From Bacillus swezeyi (GTDB taxonomy: Bacteria; Bacillota; Bacilli; Bacillales; Bacillaceae), in NCBI RefSeq assembly GCF_001969815.1, contig NZ_MRBK01000001.1, positions 124,001 to 188,000 on the forward strand: a stretch of DNA of 64,000 nt, given 5' to 3'. The first letter of the stretch is position 1, and each line of letters opens with the position of its first letter. A program made the position numbers and the translations under genes. Shown here piece after piece: positions 26,186 through 34,955 of the stretch. Below the pieces are notes generated by a model. That model was not told the origin of the DNA. It saw nothing but the letters and a program-made list of their open reading frames with translations, and did no database searches.

Positions 26186-27472
26186 TTATTTTGTTGCCTG
26201 ATGCAGAGCGGATCGTTCTGCCGCTTTAATGAATGGCAGGTAGAGCAAGACAGCCAGCACGAGGTTGAAGATTTGCAAAAAGACTCCCCGGATTGATCCT
26301 CCGGTTACGAGATAACCGCTGACAATCGGCGGCGTCGTCCACGGGAGAATGGCTACAGTTTTCGGAACGAGCCCAAAGGCTAAAGCGATGTACGATGTAA
26401 CCGTTAAAACTAATGGAATCAATAAAAATGGAATGAACATAATCGGATTTAATACGATAGGAAGGCCGAACAGAACAGGTTCATTAATGTTAAAAAGGCC
26501 GGGTGCGAAGGATACCTTTCCGATTGTTTTGTAGTGCTTCGATTTCACGCCGATGAAAATAGCAGCGAGCAAAGCCAATGTTGTCCCCGATCCTCCCATA
26601 AACACATAGGAATCAAAGAAGGGCTTGGTCACGATATAAGGCACTTCAAAAGCGCTCATTCCTTGCGAGAATAAATGCTGATTTTCCTGAATGAGCGGAA
26701 GGTAGATGGATTCCATGATCGGTCCCAGGATATTTGTTCCGTGCAATCCGAAAAACCAAAGCAAGTGATTCAAAAAAGTAAAAACCAAAGCTGATCCAAC
26801 CGTGTTGGAAAGGCCTTGCAGCGGTTCTTGGATCGCGCTGAAGACCAGCTCATGTATGCTTTGTCCGAAAAAATAAACGATCAGAGTGTTAAATAATCCT
26901 GCTGCCGCCAATATCACAGCAGCCGGCAATAAAGCGTTCAAGGATTTTGTAACGCCATCAGGTACACCATCAGGCATTTTGATTTTAAGTTTCTCATTTT
27001 GAGAGAAGAGCCTGAATGCTTCCGTTGATAGCAAAGCCACGATTAATCCGACGAAAAGGCCTTGAGCCCCCAGCCAAGTCATTGAAAAACCGAAGTCTTC
27101 TGTCGTCGGCGTAAGTACGGCGAATGCCCCGACCCCGATTAATGCGGCGGAAAGACCATCAGTTTTATAAGACTCTGCAAGCTTGAAACTGACAGCTGCA
27201 ACGGCCAGCAGACTTAAAATGGCAAATGAACCATTCCATATAGCTCCGCCGGCAGCCGTCCATCCTTCTCCAAAAAGGCCAGTCATGAAATCTTGAAATG
27301 CCGGTATAGGGAAATGATTGACCAGTATGGCAAGAGAGCCGATGATGATTAAAGGCATAATGGCAATGAATCCATCGCGTATGGCAATTAAGTGCCTTTG
27401 GGAGCCGATTCTTCCAGCGATCGGCATGATTTTAGATTCGATGAACGCCATGATTTTATTTTGTTTCATCAT
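26186..27472 (-). CDS. PTS lactose/chitobiose-type IIC permease
   Basis: The 428-aa membrane permease has about ten hydrophobic segments and the family's GLHGTNILGPIMESIYLPL and FNINEPVLFGLPIVLNP signatures; the second contains the NEP motif that binds sugar. The frame extends to 27532, but the AGGAGG at 27482-27487 fits an ATG at 27472 (MMKQNKIMAFIESKI). It overlaps the end of the GH4 gene by 17 bases, so the two are coupled. Confidence 0.92.
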   Translation of the reverse strand: MMKQNKIMAFIESKIMPIAGRIGSQRHLIAIRDGFIAIMPLIIIGSLAILVNHFPIPAFQDFMTGLFGEGWTAAGGAIWNGSFAILSLLAVAAVSFKLAESYKTDGLSAALIGVGAFAVLTPTTEDFGFSMTWLGAQGLFVGLIVALLSTEAFRLFSQNEKLKIKMPDGVPDGVTKSLNALLPAAVILAAAGLFNTLIVYFFGQSIHELVFSAIQEPLQGLSNTVGSALVFTFLNHLLWFFGLHGTNILGPIMESIYLPLIQENQHLFSQGMSAFEVPYIVTKPFFDSYVFMGGSGTTLALLAAIFIGVKSKHYKTIGKVSFAPGLFNINEPVLFGLPIVLNPIMFIPFLLIPLVLTVTSYIALAFGLVPKTVAILPWTTPPIVSGYLVTGGSIRGVFLQIFNLVLAVLLYLPFIKAAERSALHQATK

Positions 27473-28793
27473 GTACATTTGCCTCCTCAAAGAACTGCGG
27501 GAGATAACGTTTATGAGCCTCAAGCATTTCATTCATCACCGATTGGGCTTTATGATCAGATGAAATCAGCGGATTCATGATCATAGCGGAATACAACATG
27601 TTGTCATCACCCGTGACCGCTGCTTCGATGACTAATTGTTCGAATTTTTTCATAGAGATCACCGCACCGCTGATTGAATCTGGCAGTTTTCCGACTGTCA
27701 GCGGTATGGGTCCGCTTTTTGTGATGACACTGTTGACTTCGATCACAGCATCATGTGGAAGATCTGGTATGCTTCCTTTATTCAATGTGTTGACGGTCTG
27801 AATATCCATCGAATGATGATAAAGCGAGTTCATTAATGAGCAGGCTGATTCGCTATAATAAGCCCCGCCGCGTTCTTCCAATTCTTTAGGCTTTTCATGG
27901 ATGTCTGCGTCTTTGTATTTTTCAAACAGCTGCTTTTCTACTTCCATGACGGCTTCTGCGCGTGTCCCTTTGTTTTTGTATGCTTCGATATCTTTTGCGA
28001 GCACATCTTCATACTGATAATAGTACTGATGATACGGGTTCGGAAGCATGCGCAAAGAACGTAAAAATTGGCGATTCCAAGGCAGCATCGCAATATTGGA
28101 AGGAGAATAGTCTATGGTGTCATTCAATAGATGATCTATTGTCTCCTCTGTGCGGTCTACTCCGTCTATCCATACCTTTTGTCCGAAGACGAAATGGTTG
28201 AGCCCTGCGAATTCAATCATGACACGGTTCACATTCACGTCGAAAATTTCTGCGATGCTGTTTTTCATGTTATAAGGGATATTACAAACCCCGATGACTT
28301 TTTGATGGGCTCCATGCTTCAATAAAGCTTCAGTCACGATGCCTGCTGGATTTGTAAAATTGATCAGCCACGCTTCTGGACAAATCTCTTTTATATCGCG
28401 AGCGATGTCCAGCATGACGGGAATGGTCCGCAAAGCTTTAAAAATACCGCCGGCTCCATTTGTTTCTTGGCCGATAAGTCCATGACTGAGCGGGATTCTT
28501 TCATCCAGCGCTCTGGCCTTCAATCCTCCGACTCTTATTTGAACTGTGACAAAATCCGCATGTTTAAGGGCTTTCGCACGATCTTTTGTATAGCTCAATT
28601 CAATCGGAACATCCGCATGTTTGATCATTCGCTTCGCGAGTTCTGAAGTGATGCGTACTTTTTCTTCCCCTTCCTCAATGTCGACGAGAACAATCTCTTT
28701 CACTGGAAAATGCTGATGCCGTTTGATGATTCCTTCAATGATTTCTGGTGTGTAGCTTGATCCCCCGCCTATAATGACTAACTTCAGCGCCAT
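27456..28793 (-). CDS. GH4 6-phospho-glycosidase (ChbF/LicH-like)
   Basis: The 445-aa NAD- and Mn-dependent glycosidase has the N-terminal dinucleotide motif IIGGGSSYTPEIIEG, the metal-binding segment GVCNIPY, and AGLNHFVFG. GH4 enzymes oxidise C3 of the phosphosugar and eliminate the aglycone. As first gene of the PTS operon it would split imported 6-phospho-disaccharide; ChbG beside it makes 6-phospho-chitobiose more likely than cellobiose. The frame reaches 28835, but GAGGAGG just before the ATG at 28793 (MALKLVIIGGG) fixes the start. Confidence 0.92.
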   Translation of the reverse strand: MALKLVIIGGGSSYTPEIIEGIIKRHQHFPVKEIVLVDIEEGEEKVRITSELAKRMIKHADVPIELSYTKDRAKALKHADFVTVQIRVGGLKARALDERIPLSHGLIGQETNGAGGIFKALRTIPVMLDIARDIKEICPEAWLINFTNPAGIVTEALLKHGAHQKVIGVCNIPYNMKNSIAEIFDVNVNRVMIEFAGLNHFVFGQKVWIDGVDRTEETIDHLLNDTIDYSPSNIAMLPWNRQFLRSLRMLPNPYHQYYYQYEDVLAKDIEAYKNKGTRAEAVMEVEKQLFEKYKDADIHEKPKELEERGGAYYSESACSLMNSLYHHSMDIQTVNTLNKGSIPDLPHDAVIEVNSVITKSGPIPLTVGKLPDSISGAVISMKKFEQLVIEAAVTGDDNMLYSAMIMNPLISSDHKAQSVMNEMLEAHKRYLPQFFEEANVHDETK

Positions 28794-28819
28794 AATCCCC
28801 CTCCTCAAATCTCTATTTT

Positions 28820-28833
28820 TGAAAGCGCTTAAC
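28820..28833 (-). promoter_or_regulatory. Candidate cre site of PTS operon
   Basis: TGAAAGCGCTTAAC matches the CcpA catabolite-response consensus at about 12 of 14 positions and lies 27 bases before the GH4 start. Carbon catabolite repression of this operon is expected. Confidence 0.6.
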
Positions 28834-28875
28834 ACAATTGAAACTTAACATGTAGTAACAAATTTGTCCATACAT

Positions 28876-28891
28876 ATTTGTTATAACAAAT
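28876..28891. promoter_or_regulatory. Perfect 16-bp palindrome, probable GntR operator
   Basis: ATTTGTTATAACAAAT is a perfect palindrome between the divergent PTS operon and GntR gene. A near-identical site (one base changed) lies upstream of the chitinases at 30572-30591. A partial TAACAAATTTGT copy lies about 20 bases away. It is the best candidate for autoregulation and control of the PTS operon. Confidence 0.7.
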
Positions 28892-28956
28892 TATTTTTTT
28901 TGAGAACTTTTTGTGTTATTCTATAGTTAATAATTTCACGCCAAAGGAGAAAATGA

Positions 28957-29673
28957 ATGGCAAAGCAACCACAACTCCACAGTCGAATTAAACAAGATAT
29001 TGTAGATAAAATAGAGAGCGGCTATTACCCGTCTGGCAGCCTGCTTCCGACGGAGTCCGAATTTTGCAAAATGTATGATGTCAGCCGAACAACGCTGCGG
29101 ACCGCCTTGAACCATTTGCTTATGGAAGGAGCTATTTACCGCAAACAGGGGAAAGGGACATTTGTCGCCAAAGGAAAAGTAAAGCAGATCTTAAGTTCCA
29201 GCAATCTTCGCTATGCAGATCAATTAAAAGCGCAAGGTATTAAACCGAAAATCAAAGTTGTCGATTTGCAAAAAATAAAACCAGCCAAAAAGATCCAAAA
29301 TCGCCTTGGGATTGATGGTGAACAAATGGTCTATCAGGTGAAGCGGATTCGGTATGCAGATGAGGAAGAAATCCAGTTTGAAACAGCCTTTATCAGAGCG
29401 GATCTCGTGCCGGAGATAACGGAAGAAATGGCCAATATTTCACTGTACCAGTGCATTAACAGTCAAGGAAATACGATTAAAAGAACCGAAGAGCAAATCA
29501 AAATCTTTATTTCCGATGAAGAAATTGCACAGCATTTGAATATCACACAAGGCACGCCTTGCTTCCAGATTGCAACACAAACATTTTTGGCGTCTGAAGA
29601 AGTCGTGGAGTTTTCTCTGGCTTATTTCCGCGGAGACCGCGTTGAATTCTTCATAGAACGCGACTATGAATAA
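28957..29673 (+). CDS. GntR/HutC-family regulator of chitobiose use
   Basis: The 238-aa protein has an N-terminal winged HTH (about 8-70, with SGSLLPTESEFCKMYDVSR and RKQGKGTFVA) and a C-terminal UTRA ligand domain (about 95-235). It is divergent from the PTS operon and followed after 15 bases by the chbG-type gene. It resembles NagR/YvoA-type sensors of amino-sugar phosphates, though it is not NagR itself, and the conserved palindromes around it are likely its targets. The effector is probably a phosphorylated chito-oligosaccharide, by inference. Confidence 0.88.
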   Translation: MAKQPQLHSRIKQDIVDKIESGYYPSGSLLPTESEFCKMYDVSRTTLRTALNHLLMEGAIYRKQGKGTFVAKGKVKQILSSSNLRYADQLKAQGIKPKIKVVDLQKIKPAKKIQNRLGIDGEQMVYQVKRIRYADEEEIQFETAFIRADLVPEITEEMANISLYQCINSQGNTIKRTEEQIKIFISDEEIAQHLNITQGTPCFQIATQTFLASEEVVEFSLAYFRGDRVEFFIERDYE

Positions 29674-29688
29674 AGGGGGTTATGGAGG

Positions 29689-30423
29689 ATGAAATCTTTA
29701 ATCATAAACGCCGATGATTTTGGATTTTCAAGGGGAGTCAACCTCGGCATCATTGACGCGTTCCAGCGCGGGGTGCTCACATCGACTACGATCATGACCA
29801 ATATGCAAGAAATGGAACATGCCGTCTTACTTGCAAGGGAAAATCATGAACTTGGGGTCGGCGTTCATTTGACATTGACAGCAGGACGTCCGCTTCTCAG
29901 CGGGCTGCAAACGGTTACGGATGAAGATGGGAATTTTCGCAAGCTTTCATACTATCAAGGCTTTTTCGATATCGACCTTGATGAAGTGTATAAGGAATGG
30001 AGAGCACAGATAGAAAAAGCCCTCTCCTGCGGCTTGCATCTGACGCATATCGACAGCCACCATCATATTCATACATACGGAAATCTTCCCGAGGTGTTTG
30101 TGAAGCTGGCGAAAGAGTATGATCTGCCCTGCAGGAACGTGAACGATCATCATCCTTCCTTGTGGAAGAATGTGAGATCGAATGATGCCTTTGAGTTGAA
30201 AGTGGACAGACTGAAAGACTTATCATCCTTCCTTGATCTTCATAAAGACGCGGAAGTCATTGAAGTAATGTGCCACCCGGCTTATGTTGATAAATTACTG
30301 CTCGAAAAATCTTCATTCCATTATCCGCGGGTCTATGAGCTTTCATTATTGACAGACCCTTCGTTGAAAGCGGCTTTAATACAATGTTCGGATATTCGCC
30401 TTATTTCTTATGCCTGTCTTTAA
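29689..30423 (+). CDS. chbG: Chitin disaccharide deacetylase (ChbG/YdjC-like)
   Basis: The 244-aa YdjC-family carbohydrate deacetylase has metal-site motifs NADDFGFSRGV (about 7-17) and HIDSHHHIH (about 118-126), and EVMCHPAYVD late in the chain. In E. coli ChbG removes one acetyl group from diacetylchitobiose-6-phosphate so that ChbF can cut it and ChbR can be induced. Co-occurrence here with GH4, chitobiose-type PTS and chitinases supports the same role. Confidence 0.9.
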   Translation: MKSLIINADDFGFSRGVNLGIIDAFQRGVLTSTTIMTNMQEMEHAVLLARENHELGVGVHLTLTAGRPLLSGLQTVTDEDGNFRKLSYYQGFFDIDLDEVYKEWRAQIEKALSCGLHLTHIDSHHHIHTYGNLPEVFVKLAKEYDLPCRNVNDHHPSLWKNVRSNDAFELKVDRLKDLSSFLDLHKDAEVIEVMCHPAYVDKLLLEKSSFHYPRVYELSLLTDPSLKAALIQCSDIRLISYACL

Positions 30424-30439
30424 ATCTACAATTCTTGTA

Positions 30440-30463
30440 AAAACATGAAAAGGGCTCATGTTT
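30440..30463 (+). terminator. Terminator after chbG
   Basis: AAACATGA / TCATGTTT arms around an AAAGGGC loop form a weak hairpin about 15 bases after the chbG stop. The T tract is short, so termination may be partial. Confidence 0.5.
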
Positions 30464-30571
30464 ATCGTCAGCTTGCCGGTTCTCCAAGTCTGGATGCTGG
30501 AAATGTCCAAGGCGTTTCCAAGCATTCAATACATAAACAGCATTGACAATTCATAATATTCTAATTATTAT

Positions 30572-30591
30572 AAATTTGTCATAACAAATTT
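30572..30591. promoter_or_regulatory. Second copy of the GntR-type operator
   Basis: AAATTTGT-CATA-ACAAATTT contains the 16-bp palindrome of the PTS promoter with one base changed. It lies about 15 bases upstream of the likely chitinase -35, linking the chitinases to the local GntR regulator. Confidence 0.65.
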
Positions 30592-30606
30592 TGCGTCATA
30601 AAGCTT

Positions 30607-30632
30607 TTGCATGAAGCTATTCTTGCTATATA
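30607..30632 (+). promoter_or_regulatory. Candidate chitinase promoter
   Basis: TTGCAT is followed by an extended -10 (TGCTATATA) with the dre-like site directly after it. The start point would be near 30640, giving a 5' leader of about 285 bases before the first chitinase. Confidence 0.5.
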
Positions 30633-30633
30633 A

Positions 30634-30642
30634 GGTCTAGAC
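30634..30642. promoter_or_regulatory. NagR-like dre site
   Basis: GGTCTAGAC is the core of the B. subtilis NagR (YvoA) operator, consensus TGGTCTAGACCA. It sits over the predicted transcription start of the chitinase operon, where a repressor would block initiation and respond to glucosamine-6-phosphate or GlcNAc-6-phosphate. Confidence 0.6.
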
Positions 30643-30689
30643 ATCTATACGTGTTTCAGCTTCATATTGCTTTAACCGATATAAACCCG

Positions 30690-30767
30690 CTATTTTTCCA
30701 TCAGGATAGATTCAAACCGCCATTCTAATGTTTGACCTCCATCCACACTTACGGTTTGAATCCGCAT
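30690..30767 (-). other. Short minus-strand coding-like remnant
   Basis: A minus-strand frame reads MRIQTVSVDGGQTLEWRFES and ends after 25 codons; upstream codons in a second frame (DDNEDDKEKTLTFLG) look like a continuation across a frameshift. It lies inside the chitinase 5' leader and has no clear ribosome site. It may be a dead gene fragment. Nothing else was found in the 500-base gap beyond the listed control sites. Confidence 0.25.
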
Positions 30768-30781
30768 ATGAAACCCAAAAA

Positions 30782-30795
30782 TGTAAGCGTTTTCT
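30782..30795 (+). promoter_or_regulatory. Candidate cre site in chitinase leader
   Basis: TGTAAGCGTTTTCT matches the CcpA consensus TGWAANCGNTNWCA at 13 of 14 positions. It lies about 140 bases after the predicted start, where CcpA acts as a road-block. Confidence 0.65.
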
Positions 30796-30926
30796 CCTTG
30801 TCGTCTTCATTGTCATCAGCTGCTATGTCATGACAAGGCGAATATAAACCTATTGAAAAGGGGGTGAACAAAATAGAGTTTCATTGATGAACAGCCAAAA
30901 AAATTGATGAAAAGGAGATGAAAAAA

Positions 30927-32708
30927 GTGTTTTCAAACAAAAAGTTTCTCGTTTGTTCTTTCATTTTTGCGATGATTTTAAGTCTGTCGTTTTTTAATGG
31001 GGAAAGTGCAAAAGCCAGTTCTGACAAAAGCTATAAAATTATCGGCTACTATCCGTCCTGGGGCGCTTATGGAAGGGATTTTCAAGTATGGGATATGGAT
31101 GCTTCTAAAGTCAGCCATATTAATTATGCATTTGCTGATATTTGCTGGGAGGGGAGGCATGGAAACCCTGATCCGACAGGCCCGAATCCTCAGACATGGT
31201 CTTGCCAGGATGAAAACGGAGTGATTGATGTTCCAAATGGATCAATCGTTATGGGAGACCCATGGATCGATGCGCAAAAGTCAAATCCCGGTGATACTTG
31301 GGATGAGCCGATTCGGGGCAACTTTAAACAACTATTGAAGCTGAAAAAGAGCCATCCTCATTTGAAAACATTCATATCAGTTGGCGGATGGACTTGGTCA
31401 AATCGCTTTTCAGATGTTGCGGCAGATCCTGCGGCAAGAGAGAATTTTGCTGCTTCAGCAGTAGATTTTTTAAGAAAATATGGGTTTGATGGAGTCGATC
31501 TTGACTGGGAATACCCGGTTAGCGGAGGGCTGCCGGGAAACAGCACCCGTCCGGAGGATAAAAGAAACTACACGCTACTCTTGCAGGATGTGCGCGAAAA
31601 GCTTGACGCCGCAGAAGCGAAGGATGGCAAGAAATACTTGCTGACGATCGCCTCCGGCGCCAGCCCTGAATATGTAAGCAACACTGAATTAGATAAAATT
31701 GCTGAAACCGTTGATTGGATTAACATTATGACCTATGACTTTAATGGCGGATGGCAAAGTATAAGCGCCCATAACGCCCCATTATTCTATGATCCAAAAG
31801 CGAAAGAAGCCGGCGTTCCAAACGCTGAGACATATAACATTGAAAGCGCCGTGAAGCGCTACAAGGAAGCCGGTGTCAAAACGGACAAATTAGTGCTTGG
31901 AACACCGTTCTACGGCAGAGGCTGGAGCGATTGTGAATCTGCAGACAACGGAGAATATCAAAAATGCGGACCGGCTAAAGAAGGGACGTGGGAAAAGGGG
32001 GTATTTGATTTTTCAGATCTTGAAAAGAACTACATCAATAAAAACGGATATAAAAGATATTGGAATGATCGAGCAAAAGTGCCGTTCTTGTATAATGCGG
32101 AGAATGGAAACTTCATTACCTACGATGATGAAGAATCATATGGATACAAAACCGATTTTATTCAATCAAACGGATTAAGCGGGGCTATGTTTTGGGATTT
32201 CAGCGGTGATTCAAATCAAACTTTGCTCAACAAGTTAGCAGCCGATTTGGGGTTCGTTCCGGGTGGGGATCATCCAGAGCCGCCTTCATCTGCACCGGGT
32301 AATTTGCGTGTGACCGAAAAAACCGCAACCAGTATCAGTCTGGCGTGGGATGCACCAAGCGACGGAGCAAACATCGCAGAGTATGTGCTGTCATATGAAG
32401 GCCGGTCCGTAGCGGTTAAGGAAACATCGGCGACAATAACCGGCTTAAAGCCGAATACGACATACTCATTTACAGTATCAGCAAAGGATGCAGACGGAAA
32501 GCTCCATACCGGACCAACTATAGAGGCAGCAACAAATTCTGATCAAACATGTGAATATAACGAATGGAAAGATACAGCCGTCTACACAGGCGGAGATCGA
32601 GTCGTCTTTAACGGTAAAGTGTATGAAGCGAAATGGTGGACAAAAGGAGAGCAGCCGGATCAGGCCGGTGAGTCGGGTGTATGGAAATTAATCGGTGATT
32701 GCAAATAA
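30927..32708 (+). CDS. Secreted GH18 chitinase with FnIII and CBM5/12
   Basis: The 593-aa extracellular chitinase has a signal peptide (about 1-30, ending AKASS), a GH18 barrel (about 38-450) with the catalytic motif [11 protein letters not shown], a fibronectin III domain (about 465-550) and a C-terminal chitin-binding CBM5/12 module (about 552-593, with [17 protein letters not shown]). An ATG at 30918 touches the AAAGGAG site; GTG at 30927 has correct 9-base spacing and is chosen. This domain order matches the roughly 66-kDa chitinase of B. licheniformis. The product attacks chitin outside the cell and feeds the PTS upstream. Confidence 0.93.
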   Translation: MFSNKKFLVCSFIFAMILSLSFFNGESAKASSDKSYKIIGYYPSWGAYGRDFQVWDMDASKVSHINYAFADICWEGRHGNPDPTGPNPQTWSCQDENGVIDVPNGSIVMGDPWIDAQKSNPGDTWDEPIRGNFKQLLKLKKSHPHLKTFISVGGWTWSNRFSDVAADPAARENFAASAVDFLRKYGFDGVDLDWEYPVSGGLPGNSTRPEDKRNYTLLLQDVREKLDAAEAKDGKKYLLTIASGASPEYVSNTELDKIAETVDWINIMTYDFNGGWQSISAHNAPLFYDPKAKEAGVPNAETYNIESAVKRYKEAGVKTDKLVLGTPFYGRGWSDCESADNGEYQKCGPAKEGTWEKGVFDFSDLEKNYINKNGYKRYWNDRAKVPFLYNAENGNFITYDDEESYGYKTDFIQSNGLSGAMFWDFSGDSNQTLLNKLAADLGFVPGGDHPEPPSSAPGNLRVTEKTATSISLAWDAPSDGANIAEYVLSYEGRSVAVKETSATITGLKPNTTYSFTVSAKDADGKLHTGPTIEAATNSDQTCEYNEWKDTAVYTGGDRVVFNGKVYEAKWWTKGEQPDQAGESGVWKLIGDCK

Positions 32709-32729
32709 ATCAGTTTGATAGAAAACGAT

Positions 32730-32760
32730 AAAGAGAGATTGGGATTCCCGTCTCTCTTTA
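32730..32760 (+). terminator. Hairpin between the two chitinase genes
   Basis: A perfect nine-base AAAGAGAGA / TCTCTCTTT stem has a 12-base loop and only TTTA after it. It may be a weak terminator or a processing/stability element that lowers expression of the second chitinase relative to the first. Confidence 0.55.
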
Positions 32761-32781
32761 TGAGAAAGGAGTATGGATGAA

Positions 32782-34863
32782 GTGAAAAGAGCCGCTTTAT
32801 TTACCTTATCATCGATGCTGCTCCTGTCACTTTTGATCCCGTCCCAGAATATTTCTGCAGACTCTCCAAGCAAAAAACAGGCTTGCCGTCCAGAAGGGCT
32901 GTGGGATTCCGGCGTTGCAAATATTCCATATTGCGATGTATACGATCGGGAGGGGCGCGAAAAGCTGGCCAATGATTTGGACCGCAGAATGATCGGCTAT
33001 TTTCCGGGCTGGCGTACAGGAAAAGGCAATCAAGATCGTTATTTAGTAAACGATATCCCCTGGAAGTACTTAAGCCACATTAATTATGCATTTGCTCATA
33101 TCGGGGAGGATCATCGGGTTTCAATCGGGAGCGAGACGGATGTAAACAACCCGTCTCTAGGGATGACCTGGCCGGAGTATCCGGATGTAAAGATGGATCA
33201 AACATTGCCGTATAAAGGCCATTTTAACCTTCTTCACCAGTTTAAAAAGAAATACCCGGATGTAAAAGTGTTGGCGGCAGTCGGCGGATGGGCTGAAACC
33301 GGCGGTTATGTTGATAAGGATGGGAACCGAATACCAAGCGGAGGCTTTTACTCTATGACAACGAATGGTGATGGATCTGTGAACCACGAGGGAATCAACA
33401 CCTTTGCCGAATCTGTCGTAGCGTTTCTCAGAAAATATGAATTGGATGGAATTGATATTGACTACGAATATCCCACAACTATGCAAGATGCCGGTAATCC
33501 GTCAGATTGGAGCATATCCAACCCGAGACGCAAGGGATTAAATCAAAGCTTCGATGTATTGATGAAAACATTAAGAGAAAAACTTGATCAAGCATCTGCT
33601 GAAGATGAACAATATTACATGCTAACCATTGCGGCGCCATCATCAGCCTATTTGCTGAGGGGTATGGAAACATTTAAACCGCTCCGATATGTCGATTATG
33701 TCAACATCATGTCCTATGATCTCCATGGAGCCTGGAATGAGTTTGTCGGACCTAACGCTTCCTTATATGATAACGGCGAGGATGCAGAGTTAAAGCAGTC
33801 CAACATATACAGCACGCCGGAATATGGGGGGATCGGCTATTTAAATACAGACTGGGCTTACCATTATTTTAGGGGAGCAATGGAGGCAGGCCGGATCAAT
33901 ATCGGCGTTCCTTATTATACGAGAGGCTGGAAAAACGTGAGCGGAGGAGTAAACGGTTTGTGGGGCAGCGCTAAAAGTTCTGATTGTCCTCAAGGCCTTA
34001 CCAAATGCGGCGACGGGGCAGTCGGGATCGATAATATTTGGCATGATCAAGATGAGCAGGGAAATGAATTGGGAGCAGGGGCAAATCCGATGTGGCACGC
34101 CAAAAATCTTGAAAAAGGCATTGCCGGTTCTTATTTAGAAAGGTATGGACTAAGCAAAGCCGATTTAAAAGGCTCTTACACTAGACATTATGACTCAGCG
34201 CTTGCGGCACCTTGGCTATGGAATGACGAAAAGAAGGTGTTTCTATCTACTGAAGACGAGGAATCAATAGAAACAAAGGCTGACTATGTCATTGAAAAAG
34301 GAATCGGCGGTGTCATGTTTTGGGACTTAAGCGGTGACTATGACTGGTATCCCGACAGAAATGACAACAATGGAGAGTACGGTATCGGCAGTACATTAAC
34401 GAGAACCTTATATCATAAATTTGCGGACGCGACACCATACGATAATCGGCTCAGCACGTCACCTTTGCCTGGCGAATCACTTGATATCAACATAGAGTTT
34501 ACCGATTATCCATTAGGAGATCAAAATTACCCGATCCATCCGAAAATGAGGCTGACGAATAACAGTGATGTCACAATAACAGGAGGATCTGTGATCGAAT
34601 TTGATGTACCTACTTCTACTTCACCCCGATTTGGAAGCTGGAGCGGTGACCAGGTTGAAGTGATTTCTAAAGGGCATACAGGACCGAACATTGGCGGGCT
34701 GACAGGAGATTTCCACCGCATCGGGGTGACCCTATCAAATTGGAAGTCAATTAAACCAGGTGAGACAGAGGAGTTTCAGCTTGTCTATTACTTGCCTATC
34801 AGCGGACCATCTCATTTCACCGTCACCATAGATGGGAAAAAGTACAGCCTGAAAAGCAAGTGA
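32782..34863 (+). CDS. Secreted GH18 chitinase with ChiC-type C-terminal domain
   Basis: The 693-aa extracellular chitinase has a signal peptide (about 1-26), a short N-terminal extension (ACRPEGLWDSGVANIPYCDVY), a GH18 barrel (about 70-555) with LDGIDIDYEYP, and a C-terminal beta domain (about 570-693) of the chitinase C type. As with the first chitinase, an ATG at 32773 is too close to AAAGGAG and GTG at 32782 has 10-base spacing. Barrel insertions around MTTNGDGSVNHEG suggest a deeper substrate groove and a processive mode complementary to the first enzyme, which is inference. Confidence 0.93.
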   Translation: MKRAALFTLSSMLLLSLLIPSQNISADSPSKKQACRPEGLWDSGVANIPYCDVYDREGREKLANDLDRRMIGYFPGWRTGKGNQDRYLVNDIPWKYLSHINYAFAHIGEDHRVSIGSETDVNNPSLGMTWPEYPDVKMDQTLPYKGHFNLLHQFKKKYPDVKVLAAVGGWAETGGYVDKDGNRIPSGGFYSMTTNGDGSVNHEGINTFAESVVAFLRKYELDGIDIDYEYPTTMQDAGNPSDWSISNPRRKGLNQSFDVLMKTLREKLDQASAEDEQYYMLTIAAPSSAYLLRGMETFKPLRYVDYVNIMSYDLHGAWNEFVGPNASLYDNGEDAELKQSNIYSTPEYGGIGYLNTDWAYHYFRGAMEAGRINIGVPYYTRGWKNVSGGVNGLWGSAKSSDCPQGLTKCGDGAVGIDNIWHDQDEQGNELGAGANPMWHAKNLEKGIAGSYLERYGLSKADLKGSYTRHYDSALAAPWLWNDEKKVFLSTEDEESIETKADYVIEKGIGGVMFWDLSGDYDWYPDRNDNNGEYGIGSTLTRTLYHKFADATPYDNRLSTSPLPGESLDINIEFTDYPLGDQNYPIHPKMRLTNNSDVTITGGSVIEFDVPTSTSPRFGSWSGDQVEVISKGHTGPNIGGLTGDFHRIGVTLSNWKSIKPGETEEFQLVYYLPISGPSHFTVTIDGKKYSLKSK

Positions 34864-34903
34864 GGCGGCTCCTATTCCGGCAAGCACAGCTGTAGCAAAA
34901 AAC

Positions 34904-34942
34904 GAAGACAAGCCCGTTCCCGAGGGAAGCGGGCTGTCTTCT
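34904..34942. terminator. Bidirectional terminator
   Basis: A long stem, GAAGACA-AGCCCG-TTCC against GGAA-GCGGGCT-GTCTTC, with a 4-base loop separates the chitinase operon from the convergent endopeptidase gene. Confidence 0.85.
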
Positions 34943-34955
34943 TGTCCTTATTGTT

